From Lantana camara (Eukaryota > Streptophyta > Magnoliopsida > Lamiales > Verbenaceae), in the NCBI GenBank assembly GCA_037501455.1, contig CM074860.1:49734501-49798500 (forward strand): 64,000 nucleotides of DNA, given 5' to 3'. How positions within the stretch are numbered: position 1 is the first letter of the stretch; each line of letters begins with the position of its first letter. A program made the translations under genes and the position numbers. Shown piece by piece: positions 44,539 to 56,281 of the stretch. A model generated the notes under the pieces. It searched no databases. It worked only from the letters and a program-made list of their open reading frames with translations, and was not told the DNA's origin.

Positions 44539-45375
44539 TGATGGGACTCAGAAACGCGCTCGTATCTCAGCCGTCTACGTGTCACCTTGAACGCGCTTGA
44601 AGATTATACGCTCGGATTGAGGGATACGTGGGCTAACCCAGATCATCCGCTTACCAACTAGTTTGGGCCATCGGGCCTCGGCCGATTGTTCAAACAAGGG
44701 GCCCTGGCCGACAGGCTTGGCGTTCACATTTCAGCCCTCGGGGGAATCTTCTCAAGGAAACGCCCACACGAGGGCCCATTCTTGATGCTCGGTATTTCGG
44801 CGCTCAAGGGTCGTCTATCGTGGGGAGGCCATCCATACACTCTTCGAGCGTCACCAACGCTCATGCATGACCATGCCCCGCTGCGTTGGATCCGAACCTC
44901 GGCAGAGAGAATCTTAGGCCCATCTCCCGCGTCACCCTTGCCAATGACTTCTGACACAAAGGTAGTGCGCACTACGCATCTGACACGCCGCCTCCTTTTC
45001 AGAAACGTCCTTCTCATACCTTCACGGGCCGCCACGTGTTAGGGCAACACAGGTTTGGGACCACACGGTCAATTTACCCTTTTACCCTCACCCCTAACAT
45101 ATAAATATGGAGAACTCATGCACTCTCCAGAGGGAAGTCATCTTCTACAGACACACTCTATCGTTCTGGGTATTCCCTCTGGTCTTCTCAGGCTTTCCAT
45201 TAACCTCACCACAGTAGCATTACATTTCGCACTCTTGGTGTTATCCTAGCTGGAAGAACCCACGCTCAAAAGGAAACCCAGATCCTGAGGCTCCCACGCC
45301 TGTGATGGTCTTTCCCTTTTCATACAAATCTTAAAGTGTTGTTGCATTTAGGAAACTCAGATTCCTGCACCATCA
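44539..45375 (+). repeat. 3' LTR of the Tat-like element (837 bp)
   Basis: Terminal inverted TGATGG...CCATCA, preceded by a PPT. It has a TATA box TATAAATAT at 45100-45108 followed by GGAGAACTCATG. Base composition is clearly more GC-rich than the surrounding gypsy LTRs. The two ORFs of about 100-118 codons overlapping on opposite strands here are not credible genes. Confidence 0.82.
45100..45108 (+). promoter_or_regulatory. TATA box of the Tat-like LTR
   Basis: TATAAATAT about 560 bp into the LTR, with CTACAGACACACTC some 40 bp downstream as a plausible start region. Confidence 0.55.
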
Positions 45376-46320
45376 CACCTGTTGCTAGACTATGGTCGTT
45401 TGATCTGTGGACTGATTAATTAATTAGAGAATTAATTAATTAGGTTCACTGCTAATTGAATTAAGAACCTAGAGGGTCACACACAACAACCCGGTCACGT
45501 GGGTTAAGGCATGAATCGATTAAAATTGATCGAATCATTAAGCAAATGGTGGGGTCCACACGTGTGAGCCACACGCGTGGAACACATGTATGACACGTGT
45601 CCTTATGGACACGTGTAGTCACGTGTGCGTATGTGTATAAACATTAAATAATTAATGTGTTGATTATTTAATGGACTTTGATTTAATTTTGAATTAATAT
45701 TAAAGTTCTAATTTGGAGAAATAAAGTTTAATAAATAATTAATTATGAATTGATTATATTATTAGTCTTCAAGTTATTTATTATAAAATAAATAAAGTAA
45801 AATTAATAATCTAAAAGAGTTAGATTAGAATATTGCTTTCCAAGTTGATCAAAGGAAAGACTTTTGGTCAAAGTAAGAGACTTAGTCTCCAAGCAAGAAA
45901 TCCCTTTCCAAAAGAGTTTGGAATTCCTTGTCCAACAAGGAGTGGGGTTCGAACCCTTGCTCTATAAATAGAGGGGTTCGAACCCCATAGGGAGATGATA
46001 CACAATTTCCCTTCTCCATAATTATACACTAAACCCTAGAGCCTAAACACCGAATATAGAACTAGCATCCTCCCTATTCGGATCGTGGCCGTGGTTGGTG
46101 GACTATTCTCTAGAGGGCTACTATCGTGAAGTCTTGAAAGATTCGAAGGAGCTTTTGGGGATCAAGCCGCGTCTAGAGCGTTCTTGGGCGGCTAGAACAT
46201 GTCAAGAAAGCTACTATCCAAGTGAGTTTCTTGATCACTACGAATTTGAGAATAGGAATTGCAAGATTCGATCCTTGCTTAGTTGGGAAAATTTTAAATT
46301 TCCTTTGTCTTTTCCCAACA
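45376..46320 (+). repeat. 5' LTR of element B (5'-truncated)
   Basis: It aligns with 53524-54400 (GTTGCTAGACTATGGTCG onward). The TATA box is TATAAAT at 45963-45969, flanked by the inverted words GGGTTCGAACCC. It ends CTTTTCCCAACA at 46320, two bases before the PBS. Confidence 0.88.
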
Positions 46321-46322
46321 AG

Positions 46323-46335
46323 TGGTATCATAGCC
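46323..46335 (+). other. Primer-binding site of element B
   Basis: TGGTATCATAGCC, an initiator Met-tRNA type site with one change from TGGTATCAGAGCC. Confidence 0.8.
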
Positions 46336-46650
46336 ACCTTGCAAGGCCTATTTCTGATTCGTCTCAATTATTCTGAATTTGGTAGAAATTCTTAGACTTA
46401 GATGCGAATTGAGTATTCTTGAGTTCTTTTTGAAAGCCTGAAATACGAAACTGTATTTTTCCTAATGTTTCTGAAAAACTATTTTCGAAAATTTGATTGA
46501 AATTATATTAGATGAAATATTTTTAAATCGTGTTTTAAATTTTGGATTGTTGTTGGTTTTTCTTAACTGAAACATGAAATCGCGTAACGAAACACGAGCC
46601 TAGACGTGCTAGGGCGTTGCACGCCCAGGCCCGCGCCATCGCCGCACAGC

Positions 46651-46759
46651 AGTCCCGCAGCCGCGCGGGACTGTCTGCCCATCCCTCCCACAACCGCACG
46701 GGAGGCCGGCTGCCAGCGCCTAGGCATGTCCGCAAGCCCCTCCCGCAACCGTGCGGGAG
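46651..46759. repeat. GC-rich palindromes CCCGCAGCCGCGCGGG in the copia B leader
   Basis: Three related dyads with arms CCCGC/GCGGG around a CCG centre: 46651-46672, 46684-46705 and 46740-46759, each 20-22 bp, spaced ~35-55 bp. Confidence 0.85.
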
Positions 46760-48100
46760 CCTGCCGGGCCACTCCCGCCCTTCCCAACCAGCGGCTGTGC
46801 TCAACGAGCGCGAGGATGCGCGCCATGCACACACGCGCTAGCAGCGCCTCGCGCGCCATGCACACACGCGCTAGCAGCCCACGCTGTCGGCTGCGCACAG
46901 TGCTAGAGCACGTGATGCTTCGCAGCTATCGGGTATGGTCTCGGTCGTGCGTGCAGTCCGTTCCGGACCGTTCGTTTCGCGATCTTGATTTCCGTGTTTA
47001 GTCCAATCCAATCCCGATTTAATTTTTCTGAAAAAATCTGTTTTATTAAATTAAAAGTTATTTTTAAAATAATTATTTAAATTGGGATTTTGATAAATTG
47101 AGCGATTTAAATTTTGGGAAAATTACAAACTTTATTTTATGAAAATATTGAAAGAATAAAATTATTAATTTTCAGAAATTAATTGGATTTTTTTTAGTTT
47201 ATTGTTTTTCGGGTTTTATAGAAAAGGCTCTTGAACAAGAATTGCATCTATGTCGTGTTTTAAGCTATTAGAGCTTAAAGCGAGAATTTTAATTTATTGG
47301 TTAAATTTAAATTCTTGCAATTTATGCATGATAGGTGATCATGGGTTTAGTCTTATGTATGTTTTAATTTATTCACATGGATGGTTGAAATTGGGGTTGG
47401 AGCCCCATAGTTGTGTTTTTCAATTGGGGTCGGTGCCTCACTTATGTGCGTACTGTTATGTGTTTATTATGTGGGTTTCCATATTACTGTTTTTGAGGCC
47501 GGGGTATGCCCCGTGTAATTGTCTAAGGCAAATATGAAGATTGAGCCTTATTACATTATGTCTTTTTCTTTTATTGTAATTTGAGAGTAGAGATAGGTGG
47601 TGAGGTCTTTTTCTTTCATTTTGGAGACAATGCGCCCATGGAGTAAGATGGATCCACACAACAAGTAACAAGATGGAGGCCATAAGTGAAGACCTCTCAA
47701 AGTGTTAGAGAGGATTTCTATTATTGTAATAGATAGGGTATCGTTTTATTTCCAACTCCCTTATGTGATTTAAATTGTTTTATGTGGCATGTACGTTAGA
47801 ACTTGTGATTGTGGAGTGGCTCCCACATATCACGCATAAGATAGGTAGAACCCATGATCATCACATGTTAGTATCATGTTAGGACATGTTATCTGCTAAG
47901 TGTTTGTGTGAAATGCATTTAAGTTGTACTTGCATTAATCAAGACTAATTAAATTGGATAACATATATGTTGGTGAGGTCAAACCGGACAACTATCCGGT
48001 TACATCGAAAATTCCCATAATATTAAGCTAATTTTCGAAAATAGGTGTTTAATTCAAGGTGCAAACTTTGAATTAAATTACATGCATTCCTAGATGCTGG

Positions 48101-48412
48101 CCACGAGTCGTGGGGTGTCTATGTGAAACCTATTAGTTCTTAGTTTCCTAATTGATTTTAAATGATCAATATTTGGTGATCAATTTTAGCAATGGCGATG
48201 GCCGCGAGTCGTGGGTCGTTCGAACTAAGTTTTGATCATGACCTTATGATTGATGGGTCTAGCTTAACCCCTAAGTAAATATGGATGTCGCACGAGTCGT
48301 GGGTCTATATTGAAAGATAGGTGATGCAAAAACATTACTAAGAATTCCACAGTGTTGGAATTGGTAAGTTGTACCTACCTTAGGCTTAATTGAGAATGGC
48401 CACGACTCGTGG
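48101..48412. repeat. CCACGAGTCGTGG palindromes in the copia B leader
   Basis: Four copies of a 13-bp dyad centred on G/C: ccacgagtcgtgg (48101-48113), ccgcgagtcgtgg (48202-48214), gcacgagtcgtgg (48290-48302) and ccacgactcgtgg (48400-48412). Regular spacing of 101, 88 and 110 bp, each followed by GG or GT. Confidence 0.85.
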
Positions 48413-48619
48413 GTTCAAGGTTAAGTGCTTAGGATCTTAGTACCCATTGGGATAACAAGTATCCTCTAAGATCTTTGGGAATTATAGATCTTTGAAAAAC
48501 AGTGGGAGCTACATAGATTAAAGACCTAATCTCATGTATATCATTATTATTTAGCATGCTCACTAGTTCTCTGTTTTTCATTTAGGTCGTAGATTCTGTG
48601 ATTCTCTACGTGTTTTGAA

Positions 48620-49480
48620 ATGGCAACCAAAAACCCTCTAGTATCGATCCTCGAGTCAAACAAGTTAACTGGTCCCAACTATTCTGATTGCTTAGGAATC
48701 TAAAAATCGTTCTAGATTCCGAAAAGAGAACTTATGTTCTCTACGAGACGGAGCCCGTTCCCGAAGGGGACGCTCCGACCCGGACTCAGTGGGATGCGAT
48801 CCAGAAGTGGAAGGATGATAATCTCGAAGCCCGTTATCTCATGCTTGCTAACATATCTCCAGACATGCAAAGACAACATGAGTCCATGGAATTCCTTGGG
48901 AGATTTACGACCACTTAGAGCAACTTTACCACCCTGATGAGCGTGTTACAAGGTATAACACCTCAAAGGAGTTGTTCCATTTGAGAATGAAGGAAGGTAC
49001 AAGTGTCCATGAATATGGACTCAAGTTTCTTGCTCTTACTGAGAAACTTGCTTCCATGGACATGCCACTGAGGGATGAGCTTTCAGTGGATTTGTTGGTA
49101 GCCTCGCTCCCACCATCATTCAATCCTTTTGTCCTTAACTTCAACATGAATCATGCAAATGCTAGTGTAGCGGAGCTGATTAGTCAGCTTGTGACTGCTA
49201 AATGCACAATCAAGAAGGACAACAAGGTTATGATGGTCACTGCTCCATCTTCATCTAAGCCTTCCAAAGGCAAAGGCAAGAAAGCCCAAAAGAAGAAGAA
49301 GTCCCTTAGGCCCAATGGAGGCATCACGAAGGGAAAAGTCGAAAAGAAGAAACGTGATCAGAAAGAGGACATTTGCTTCCATTGTGGCAAACCGGGGCAT
49401 TGGAGGAGAAACTGCCAAGAGTACAAGGCTACTCTAAAGAAAGGTATTTTTCTCCTTGAAGTAAATCTTTCTATTAATTC
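48620..49480 (+). pseudogene. gag: Gag of element B (frameshifted)
   Basis: The ATG at 48620 (MATKNPLVSILESNKL, TGPNY) is the usual copia Gag start. A one-base deletion near 48692 shifts the frame; the Gag body continues from 48688 (LRNLKIVLDSEK). Another shift near 48915 leads into the frame from 48972 (MKEGTSVHEYGLKF). The C-terminal part is Lys-rich and ends in a CCHC knuckle, CFHCGKPGHWRRNC (49374-49415). Gag would package the RNA in virus-like particles. Gag and Pol are one frame in copia elements, so no boundary codon is expected. Confidence 0.88.
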
Positions 49481-52400
49481 TAACTATTGGGTACTTGATA
49501 CCGGTTGTGGATCTCATATCTGTAATGATGTATAGATGCCAAGTGAGGTCCGGCAGCTGAAGAGAGGAGAATGTGTCTTGAAGATTGGGGACGGCTCAAC
49601 GGTCGAAGCTCAAGCTTTAGGCACAATTAGATTAGATTTAGGTCATTCTGTTTGAGTTTTAAATAAAGTCCTTTATGTACCAGACATTATTCATAATATT
49701 ATTTCAGTTCCAATACTTGATTGTGAAGGTTATGAAATTAATATTAAGAATGGTAACTTTTTCCTCAAAAAGAATAATTTTTCAATACATATTGGTACAT
49801 TAAACAATGGACTTTATCTAACTCAAAACAGTAATATTTGAATATACAACGAGAAACAAAACGTAAGAGAGATGAGAAGTCTCAGCATCTTTGAGGCACG
49901 CTAGATTAGGGTATATTTCTAAGAACATAATTAGCAAGTTAACTACCTTAGGGACATTCTCTGAAAATGACCTTAAACAGTTGACTTCCTGCGAATCCTG
50001 TCTCAAAGGAAAGATGTCCAAAACTCCTTTTAAAGGAAGTGTGGAACGAGCCACAAAGACTTTGGATTTGATCCATTCTGATGCTTATGGACCCCTTCGT
50101 GTAAGCACTCGAAACAATCATCAGTACTTCAGAACCTTCACTGATGACTTTAGTCGTTATGGTTATATGTACTTAATGAAGTACAAATCTGAGGCTTTTG
50201 AGAAATTCCTAGAATTTCAAAAGGAGGTTGAGAACCAAACTAGTCACAAGATCAAGACACTTCGATCAGATCGAGGTGGCGAGTATCTTAGAGAAGAATC
50301 CCTTAATCATCTCAGAGATAATGGCATTATCTCTTAGTGGACTCCTCCAGGAACTCCTCAGCTTAATGGAGTTTTTGAGAGAAGAAATCGAACCCTACTT
50401 GATATGGTTCGTTCCATGATGAGTTTAACTGACTTACCACCTTCTTTCTGGGGTTATGCTCTAGAAAGTGCAGCCAAGATTTTGAATCTTGTTCCTTCTA
50501 AGTCAGTCCCCAAAACGCCCTATGAAATGTGGCATGGCAAAATCCCTAGTTATTCTTACTTAAGAATTTGGGGTTGTCCTGCTTATGTGAAGAGGACAGT
50601 GGGAGATAAGTTAGAAGCTCGTTCTAACTTATTCTACTTTGTTGGCTATCCTAAGGAATCCATAGGATACTACTTCTATGATCAAACTGAATAAAAGGTG
50701 TTTTGTTTCAAGAAACGTAACTTTTCTTGAGGAATCGTTCCTAGAAGAAAACAAAGGCAAGATCACAGAACTCGAAGAAATTCTAGATATTCCCATGTCA
50801 CATTTAGAGAATACGCCCCATTCTGATACCCTACAACCAATCACGAACTTCTATACACGTGAAAATCCTCCTCTAAGGCGTTCTGAACGCACTCCTAGAC
50901 AGTCGGAGAGATGGTATGGTTTTTTCTATGAAACCTCTCAAGAGGATAATGATCCTCTAACATATGAGGAGGCACTGTCAGACTCGGATTCTGAACAGTA
51001 GAAACAAGCCATGAAATCCGAAATGGATTCCATGTACTCCAACCAAGTTTGGACCTTGGAAGATTTGTCTGATGGGGTTAAACCCATAGGTTGCAAATGG
51101 ATCTTTAAGAGAAAGCTTGGAGTAGATAGAAGCATTGCAGCCTATAAAAAAGCAAGACCGGTTGCAAAAGGCTTCACTCAAAGGCCCGGTGTGGACTTTG
51201 ATGAAACCTTCTCACCAGTTGCAATGCAAAAGTCCATTAGGATCATGCTTGCCATAGCTGCACATTACGACTATGAGATATGGTAAATGGATGTGAAAAC
51301 TACCTTTCTCAATGGAGACATTGATAAAGACATTTATATGGATCAACCCATAGGTTTCACATTCAGTGGGAGTGAGCAAAAGGTTTGCAAACTCCAAAGA
51401 TCAATCTACGGATTCAAACAGGCTTCTAGGAATTGGAACATTCGTTTTGATGAAGCAGTCAAAGCGTTTGGCTTCATTCAAAATTCGAATGAGTCCTACG
51501 TGTATAGAAAAGAATTGGAGACTTCAGTGCAATTCTTGGTACTTTATGTTGATGACATCCTTCTAACTGGGAATTCGAAGGATGACATGAAAGTTACCAA
51601 ATCTTGGTTCTCGAACCAATTCGAGATGAAAGATCTTGGTGAGGCATCCTACATTCTCGGGATAAAGATCTATAGGGATAGATCTAAGAGATTGATAGGA
51701 CTATCACAATCAATGTACATAGATAAAGTACTGAAACGATTCAGTATGGAGAATACGAAGAATAAAATTCTTCCCATGAGTGTAGGAACATCTCTTTTGA
51801 AGAAGATGTGTCCTAAGATGATCCATGAGAAGAAAAGAATGACTCATGTGCCTTGTGCCTCGGCAATAGGTAGCATAATGGATGCAATGCTATATACTCG
51901 ATCGGATGTGGCTTATGCACTTAGTGTAACGAGCCATTTCCAATCAGACCCTGGAGAAGGTCACTGGACTGCCGTGAAGAATATCCTAAAGTACTTACGA
52001 AACTAAGGATTTATTCTTAGTATACGGAGGACAGAAAGATCTAGTAATCAGAGGATACTGCGATGCAAGCTTTGCATCTGACTTAGATGATTTTAAGTCA
52101 ATGTCAGGATAAATTTTCTGCCTTAACGGCGGAGCAGTGAGTTGGAAAAGTTCGAAGAAGACGACCACTGCAGATTCGACCACTGAGGCCGAATACTTAG
52201 CTACAAACGATGCAGCTAAGGAAGGTGTTTAGATTAGAAACTTCGTTCAAGAATTGAATGTCGTTCCTAGCATGAAAGACCCCATTACTGTGTTTTGTGA
52301 CAAGACTGGGGCTGTTGCTCAAGCAAGAGAACCAAGATCTCACCAACGAACCAAGCACATTATGAGGAAGTATCACCTAATCCGTGATATCATCAAACAA

Positions 52401-52536
52401 GGTGATGTGCAAATAGAGAGGGTCACATCAGCAGAGAACGTGGCAGACCTGCTTACTAAACCCCTTAGTCGAGAAGCTTTCGAAGGTCATCTTGCGAAGA
52501 TGGGACTTAGATTAGCTTCTGAATGGCTTTCACGGG
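49481..52536 (+). pseudogene. pol: Pol of element B: protease, integrase, RT, RNase H
   Basis: Protease: WVLDTGCGSHIC with DTG at 49497-49505. GAG-pre-integrase: HARLGYISKN, SCESCLKGK (49890-50030). Integrase core: LIHSDAYGP, TFTDDFSRYGY, LRSDRGGEY (50060-50290), TPPGTPQLNG, WHGKIPSYSYLRIWGC (to ~50610). RT: KWIFKRK (51098), YVDD at 51545-51556. RNase H: CDASF (52060), STTEAEYLA (52180), then THIM-like RTKHIMRKYHLIRD to LLTKPLSREAF (~52475). At least eight stops interrupt it (49534, 49654, 49840, 50336, 50692, 50999, 51284, 52230 areas) plus a shift near 52006. Several stops fit single transitions from Gln or Trp codons. Non-functional. Confidence 0.92.
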
Positions 52537-52548
52537 CAAGTGGGAGAT
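52537..52548 (+). other. Polypurine tract of element B
   Basis: CAAGTGGGAGAT directly before the LTR start TGTTAGGAATAG. Confidence 0.8.
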
Positions 52549-54430
52549 TGTTAGGAATAGTGCCCTGAAAGCCGATGCAATAGTCAGCTTTACAACTTTC
52601 CTTTTGTAAATCACAGACAATCTTTGAATAATACGAATTAAGGCAACACTTCTTTATATGCTCTTGTTTGATTGTGTGTTTCCTTTTGACTGCGCATGTG
52701 TGAGAACTCCCTAATCAATATGACTTGTAGTACTCAACCATTTAGGTGTAGTTGTTCATGAGGCGAGCCCTATATCACATAAGTCATGATTAGAAATCAC
52801 TCCAAGCCGATGAGTCCGAAAGACAGCGGGAGTGTCAACCTGACTCGTTCGAGGCTTGCTCGTGTGATCGCGCCCTTAAGAAGGACCACCTTGTTTCATG
52901 GGGTGCAAAGTGTATAGTTGATACATGCGTGATACATGGGGGTGCTTGCTTGTTATAAGTAGGTACACTGAGGTGCCTCGTGTGAGAAGATTCCTAAATG
53001 GGAAAGGAAGTTTCTATATCTGGAAATAGAAACTTGCAGATTAGGAAATATCACACGAGTCATTGATGTGATTAAGTGATCCCTAAACTTGAGGTTCCAT
53101 TGATACTTTATGAGCTAACTCTGTGGTCTTAGGTGTAAGCTTTAAAGGGTGTCGCCTTAGACAACTGATTCAAGGCTTATGCTGGGGCTGCACAAGTGGC
53201 ACATGAAAGTAAATGAGAATCAATAAAGGACCTACGCTTGCATTAGCAAGATGATGATCTCTTATTGCATAAGTCATTCATATGCCATCTAGGAGTCCTT
53301 GGCCAAGGCAGTGGATCAAGACATCAAGAAAAGAGTTTCTTGGATTGAGATCAAATGGATATGAAATGCACTTAGCATAAAGATCATGATTATTAAGGTT
53401 CTAATTATTCCCTTGCCCTAGATCTTGATTGCGAGATGGGACGTAGGAGGATTGTATCTCACATATGTCAATGGCTTAAAAGTTCTGTTGAATCGAGATA
53501 TTCTTATTCAGCTAGGGGTCAAACACCTGTTGCTAGACTATGGTCGTTTGATCTGTGGACTGATTAATTAATTAGAGAATTAATTAATTAGGGTCAGTGC
53601 TAATTGAATTAAGAACCGAGAGGGTCACACACAACAACCCGATCATATGGGTTAGGCTTGAATCGATTAAACTTGATCGAATCATTAAGCGAATGGTGGG
53701 GTCCACACGTGTGAGCCACACGTGTCCTTATGGACACGTGTAGTCACGTGTGCGTATGTGTATAAACATTAAATAATTAATGTGTTGATTATTTAATGGA
53801 CTTTGATTTAATTTTGAATTAATATTAAAGTTCTAATTTGGAGAAATAAAGTTTAATAAATAATTAATTATGAATTGATTATATTATTAGTCTTCAAGTT
53901 ATTTATTATTAAATAAATAAAGTAAAATTAATAATCTAAAAGAGTTAGATTAGAATCTTGCTTTCCAAGTTGATCAAAGGAAAGACTTTCGGTCAAAGTA
54001 AGAGACTTAGTCTCCAAGCAAGAAATTCCTTTCCAAAAGAGTTTGGAATTCCTTGTCCAACAAGGAGTGGGGTTCGAACCCTTGCTCTATAAATAGAGGG
54101 GTTCGAACCCCATAGGGAGATGATACACAATTTCCCTTCTCCATAATTATACACTAAACCCTAGAGCCTAAACACCGAATATAGAACTAGCATCCTCCCT
54201 ATTCGGATCGTGGCCGTGGTTGGTGGACTATTCTCTAGAGGGCTACTATCGTGAAGTCTTGAAAGATTCGAAGGAGCTTTTGGGGATCAAGTCGCGTCTA
54301 GAGCGTTCTTGGGCGGCTAGAACATGTCAAGAAAGCTACTATCCAAGTGAGTTTCTGGATCACTACGAATTTGAGAATAGGAATTGCAAGATTCGATCAC
54401 TACGAATTTGAGAATAGGAATTGCAAGGAG
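52549..54430 (+). repeat. 3' LTR of element B (3' end disrupted)
   Basis: It starts TGTTAGGAATAGTGCCC and has a TATA box at 54088-54094. It is collinear with the solo LTR (19410-21501, minus) and, from 53524, with the 5' LTR. Near 54360-54427 a segment beginning GATCACTACGAATTTGAG is tandemly duplicated, then copia sequence stops at GGAATTGCAAG and gypsy LTR sequence begins. The last ~60 bp (to CCCAACA) are missing. Confidence 0.88.
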
Positions 54431-54650
54431 AACCTGACCAGGAGAACACAGGTACACGATAGGGCTTTGTTCTTCTTGTGGTTGGACGGACAACCACCAG
54501 CCTGGAGACCGGTCCAGCGCCCTCACTAAGAAGGACCTGGCCAAGAGAACACACGTACACGATAGGGTATTGTTCTTCCTGCGGTTGGACGGACAACCAC
54601 CAGCTCTAAGACTAGCCCAGCGCCCTCACTAAGGAGGACCTGGCCAGGAG
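54431..54650. repeat. ~115-bp tandem duplication in LTR F
   Basis: Two units share GGACGGACAACCACCAGC, CCAGCGCCCTCACTAAG and GGACCTGGCCA.GAGAACACA. The array begins at the junction with copia B and ends near 54650. Not found in the LTR at 59517. Confidence 0.75.
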
Positions 54651-55119
54651 AACACATGTACTTGCTTTCATGAACATGGCATGCTTGATTCGTGAACACT
54701 AACATACTTGAAATAATAAGTGATTTCATGAACTTATAAATATAAATACCTTTGGCCGAAATATCACATAAAGGTTATACGGGTTCTATATAACTAGAAT
54801 TGAAACCTCACCTGACAGGCGACACACGACTCGTGAATGCGTGAACGTGCTCATGCTCGACAATCTCCGCCCTAGAGAATATTGGACAAGGAACGGGACA
54901 ATGTACGTGCATGAGACCATAATTCAAGATAATTACTTCATAGAATGACGCACGGCATGATCATACACGAGACATCGAGCAATACACAATGTAGCATGAT
55001 AACATGTTGTTTCGACATATAATCAATCATATAATAGCAATTTGGGGTCAAATAAGCCATTGGAACGAGGGGCTGAAAATGTAATTTTATGCAGAAAGTT
55101 TCTGCACTACCAGAGAGCT

Positions 55120-55316
55120 GGGAACAGCCGTTCCAGGTTTCAGTTCAAAGTGGGAATGGCCGTTCCCGCTGTCGGGCTCCCCGAAGATGGGAACGGTCAT
55201 TCCCGTCTGTGAGACAAAATGGGAACGGGCGTTCCCGTCCTCGCCGCCTGACACATTATTCAAACAATGGGAACGGCTGTTCCCCTATTGCAAAGGGGGC
55301 GGGAACGGCCGTTCCC
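55120..55316. repeat. GGGAACGGCCGTTCCC palindrome array in LTR F
   Basis: Six 16-bp dyads at 55120, 55152, 55189, 55221, 55269 and 55301. The arms GGGAACG/CGTTCCC are kept in most, with variation mainly in the central two bases. The array is ~0.96-1.16 kb from the LTR start. Confidence 0.92.
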
Positions 55317-56281
55317 GTTATACAGAAGGTTCAGAAAACAGGGGAGAAGAACAGGGGAGCTACGGACCAAGCTCCCAAAGCTCCTAAAACTCTCATAATC
55401 CATTCCATATATTATAATTCATAGGAGGAAACATATATACATGCTTAAAGTGCAATAAAACATAATACAACCACTTGTTTCATGCTTGATCATCTCAAAT
55501 CATCAATTCCAAGTTCATACACAAATCCATCATATATCATCAAATTCTCCAAGAATTCATGCATGATTTCAAACTATGATCAAGTATTCATGCTTCTAAC
55601 ATCAAGTAATCAAGCTATTGCATCTAAATCATAACCCTAGTTTCCCACATACATTTCAAGAGATCATATATATGCTCATCCCTACCTTGAATGAAAGAAG
55701 GAGAAGAAAAGATGGAGATATGATGAAGATGATGGCCTAAGACTTCCAATTCCTCAAAGATTTTAGCTTGAAATGGATGAAATTCCCTTTTCTTTCCTTG
55801 GAGGATTGGCTCGGTGAAGGAGGAAGCAAATGGTATGTTTTGATGAAAGTGAAGAATGAAGCTTGGAGAAGAGATGCATATAACGTGATATATTTGGGGG
55901 AAATATATAATATTTGTGATCAAATCCTCCAAGTATCATAAATTACGCAATTGAGGATATAAGGTTTGGAAAAGATCAATCTAGTCCTCAATGGTTTTCG
56001 TGCAATTTGGTCCTCTAATTTATGTAAATGAACAATTAAGGACAATTATGCAAATTATACAATTTGGACAATTAATTCATGTAGCAATTAAATTTCATTC
56101 ATACAAGAATTCTCAAGTTGACATATATTTCATATATTTTCAAGTAATCATGTTGAAACACAATTTATAAAATTAATATAGCACGTATAAGTTAAATAAT
56201 AGAAAATAATAAATAAAGTCCTAACACTCGAAACCCACACGTGTCGAGCGTACCTGACTGTCTGAAAATCGGGGCGTTACA

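Larger units (their letters stand above)
43431..45375 (+). mobile_element. 3' end of a Tat-like Ty3/gypsy element
   Basis: In plus orientation it contains an antisense ORF, then PPT (44524-44538) and a short LTR (44539-45375). An antisense additional ORF between pol and 3' LTR is a described trait of Tat-lineage elements (Retand/Grande type). No pol remains to prove lineage. The left end is a truncation against element C pol. The right end is exact (CCATCA) and lies in the middle of the copia B 5' LTR, so this element inserted there. Confidence 0.65.
46336..48619 (+). other. Long untranslated leader of element B
   Basis: 2.28 kb between PBS and gag without a supported gene. It contains a strongly GC-rich island (46600-46990) in AT-rich surroundings, with three CCCGC...GCGGG dyads and a tandem CCATGCACACACGCGCTAGC duplication (46833-46880), then a second dyad array (48101-48412). 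ORFs of 66-131 codons through the GC island overlap in several frames and are best explained by low stop density. Confidence 0.7.
45376..54430 (+). mobile_element. Element B: Ty1/copia retrotransposon, decayed
   Basis: Order: truncated 5' LTR (45376-46320), PBS, 2.3-kb leader, gag, protease, integrase, RT, RNase H, PPT (52537-52548), 3' LTR (52549-~54430). The pol order (integrase before RT) defines copia. The first ~975 bp of the 5' LTR are missing because a Tat-like LTR ends at 45375. The 3' LTR end is also disrupted. Every domain carries stops or shifts. Confidence 0.93.
54431..56281 (-). repeat. Ty3/gypsy LTR fragment F
   Basis: Minus-strand start at 56281 is TGTAACGCCCCGATTTTC, close to the plus-strand LTR at 59517 (TGTAATGCCCCGATTTT). 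The two share the GGGAACGG palindrome array, the GATATTTC/AAAGG...TATAAATA region (54740-54790 against 60998-61040) and the GTGAGGTTT word. The LTR 3' end is lost at 54431. There is no PBS, PPT or coding sequence. The 111-codon ORF at 55089-55424 is a reading of the palindrome array. Confidence 0.83.

Noticed and set aside
44686..45042. 118-codon ORF (and opposite 103-codon ORF) in the Tat-like LTR
   Set aside because: They lie within U3 of the LTR upstream of the TATA box, on both strands, with no recognisable domain.
46535..46898. GC-rich overlapping ORFs in the copia B leader as genes
   Set aside because: They are open in several frames on both strands, follow the GC-rich dyads and tandem words, and have no domain or consistent codon use.
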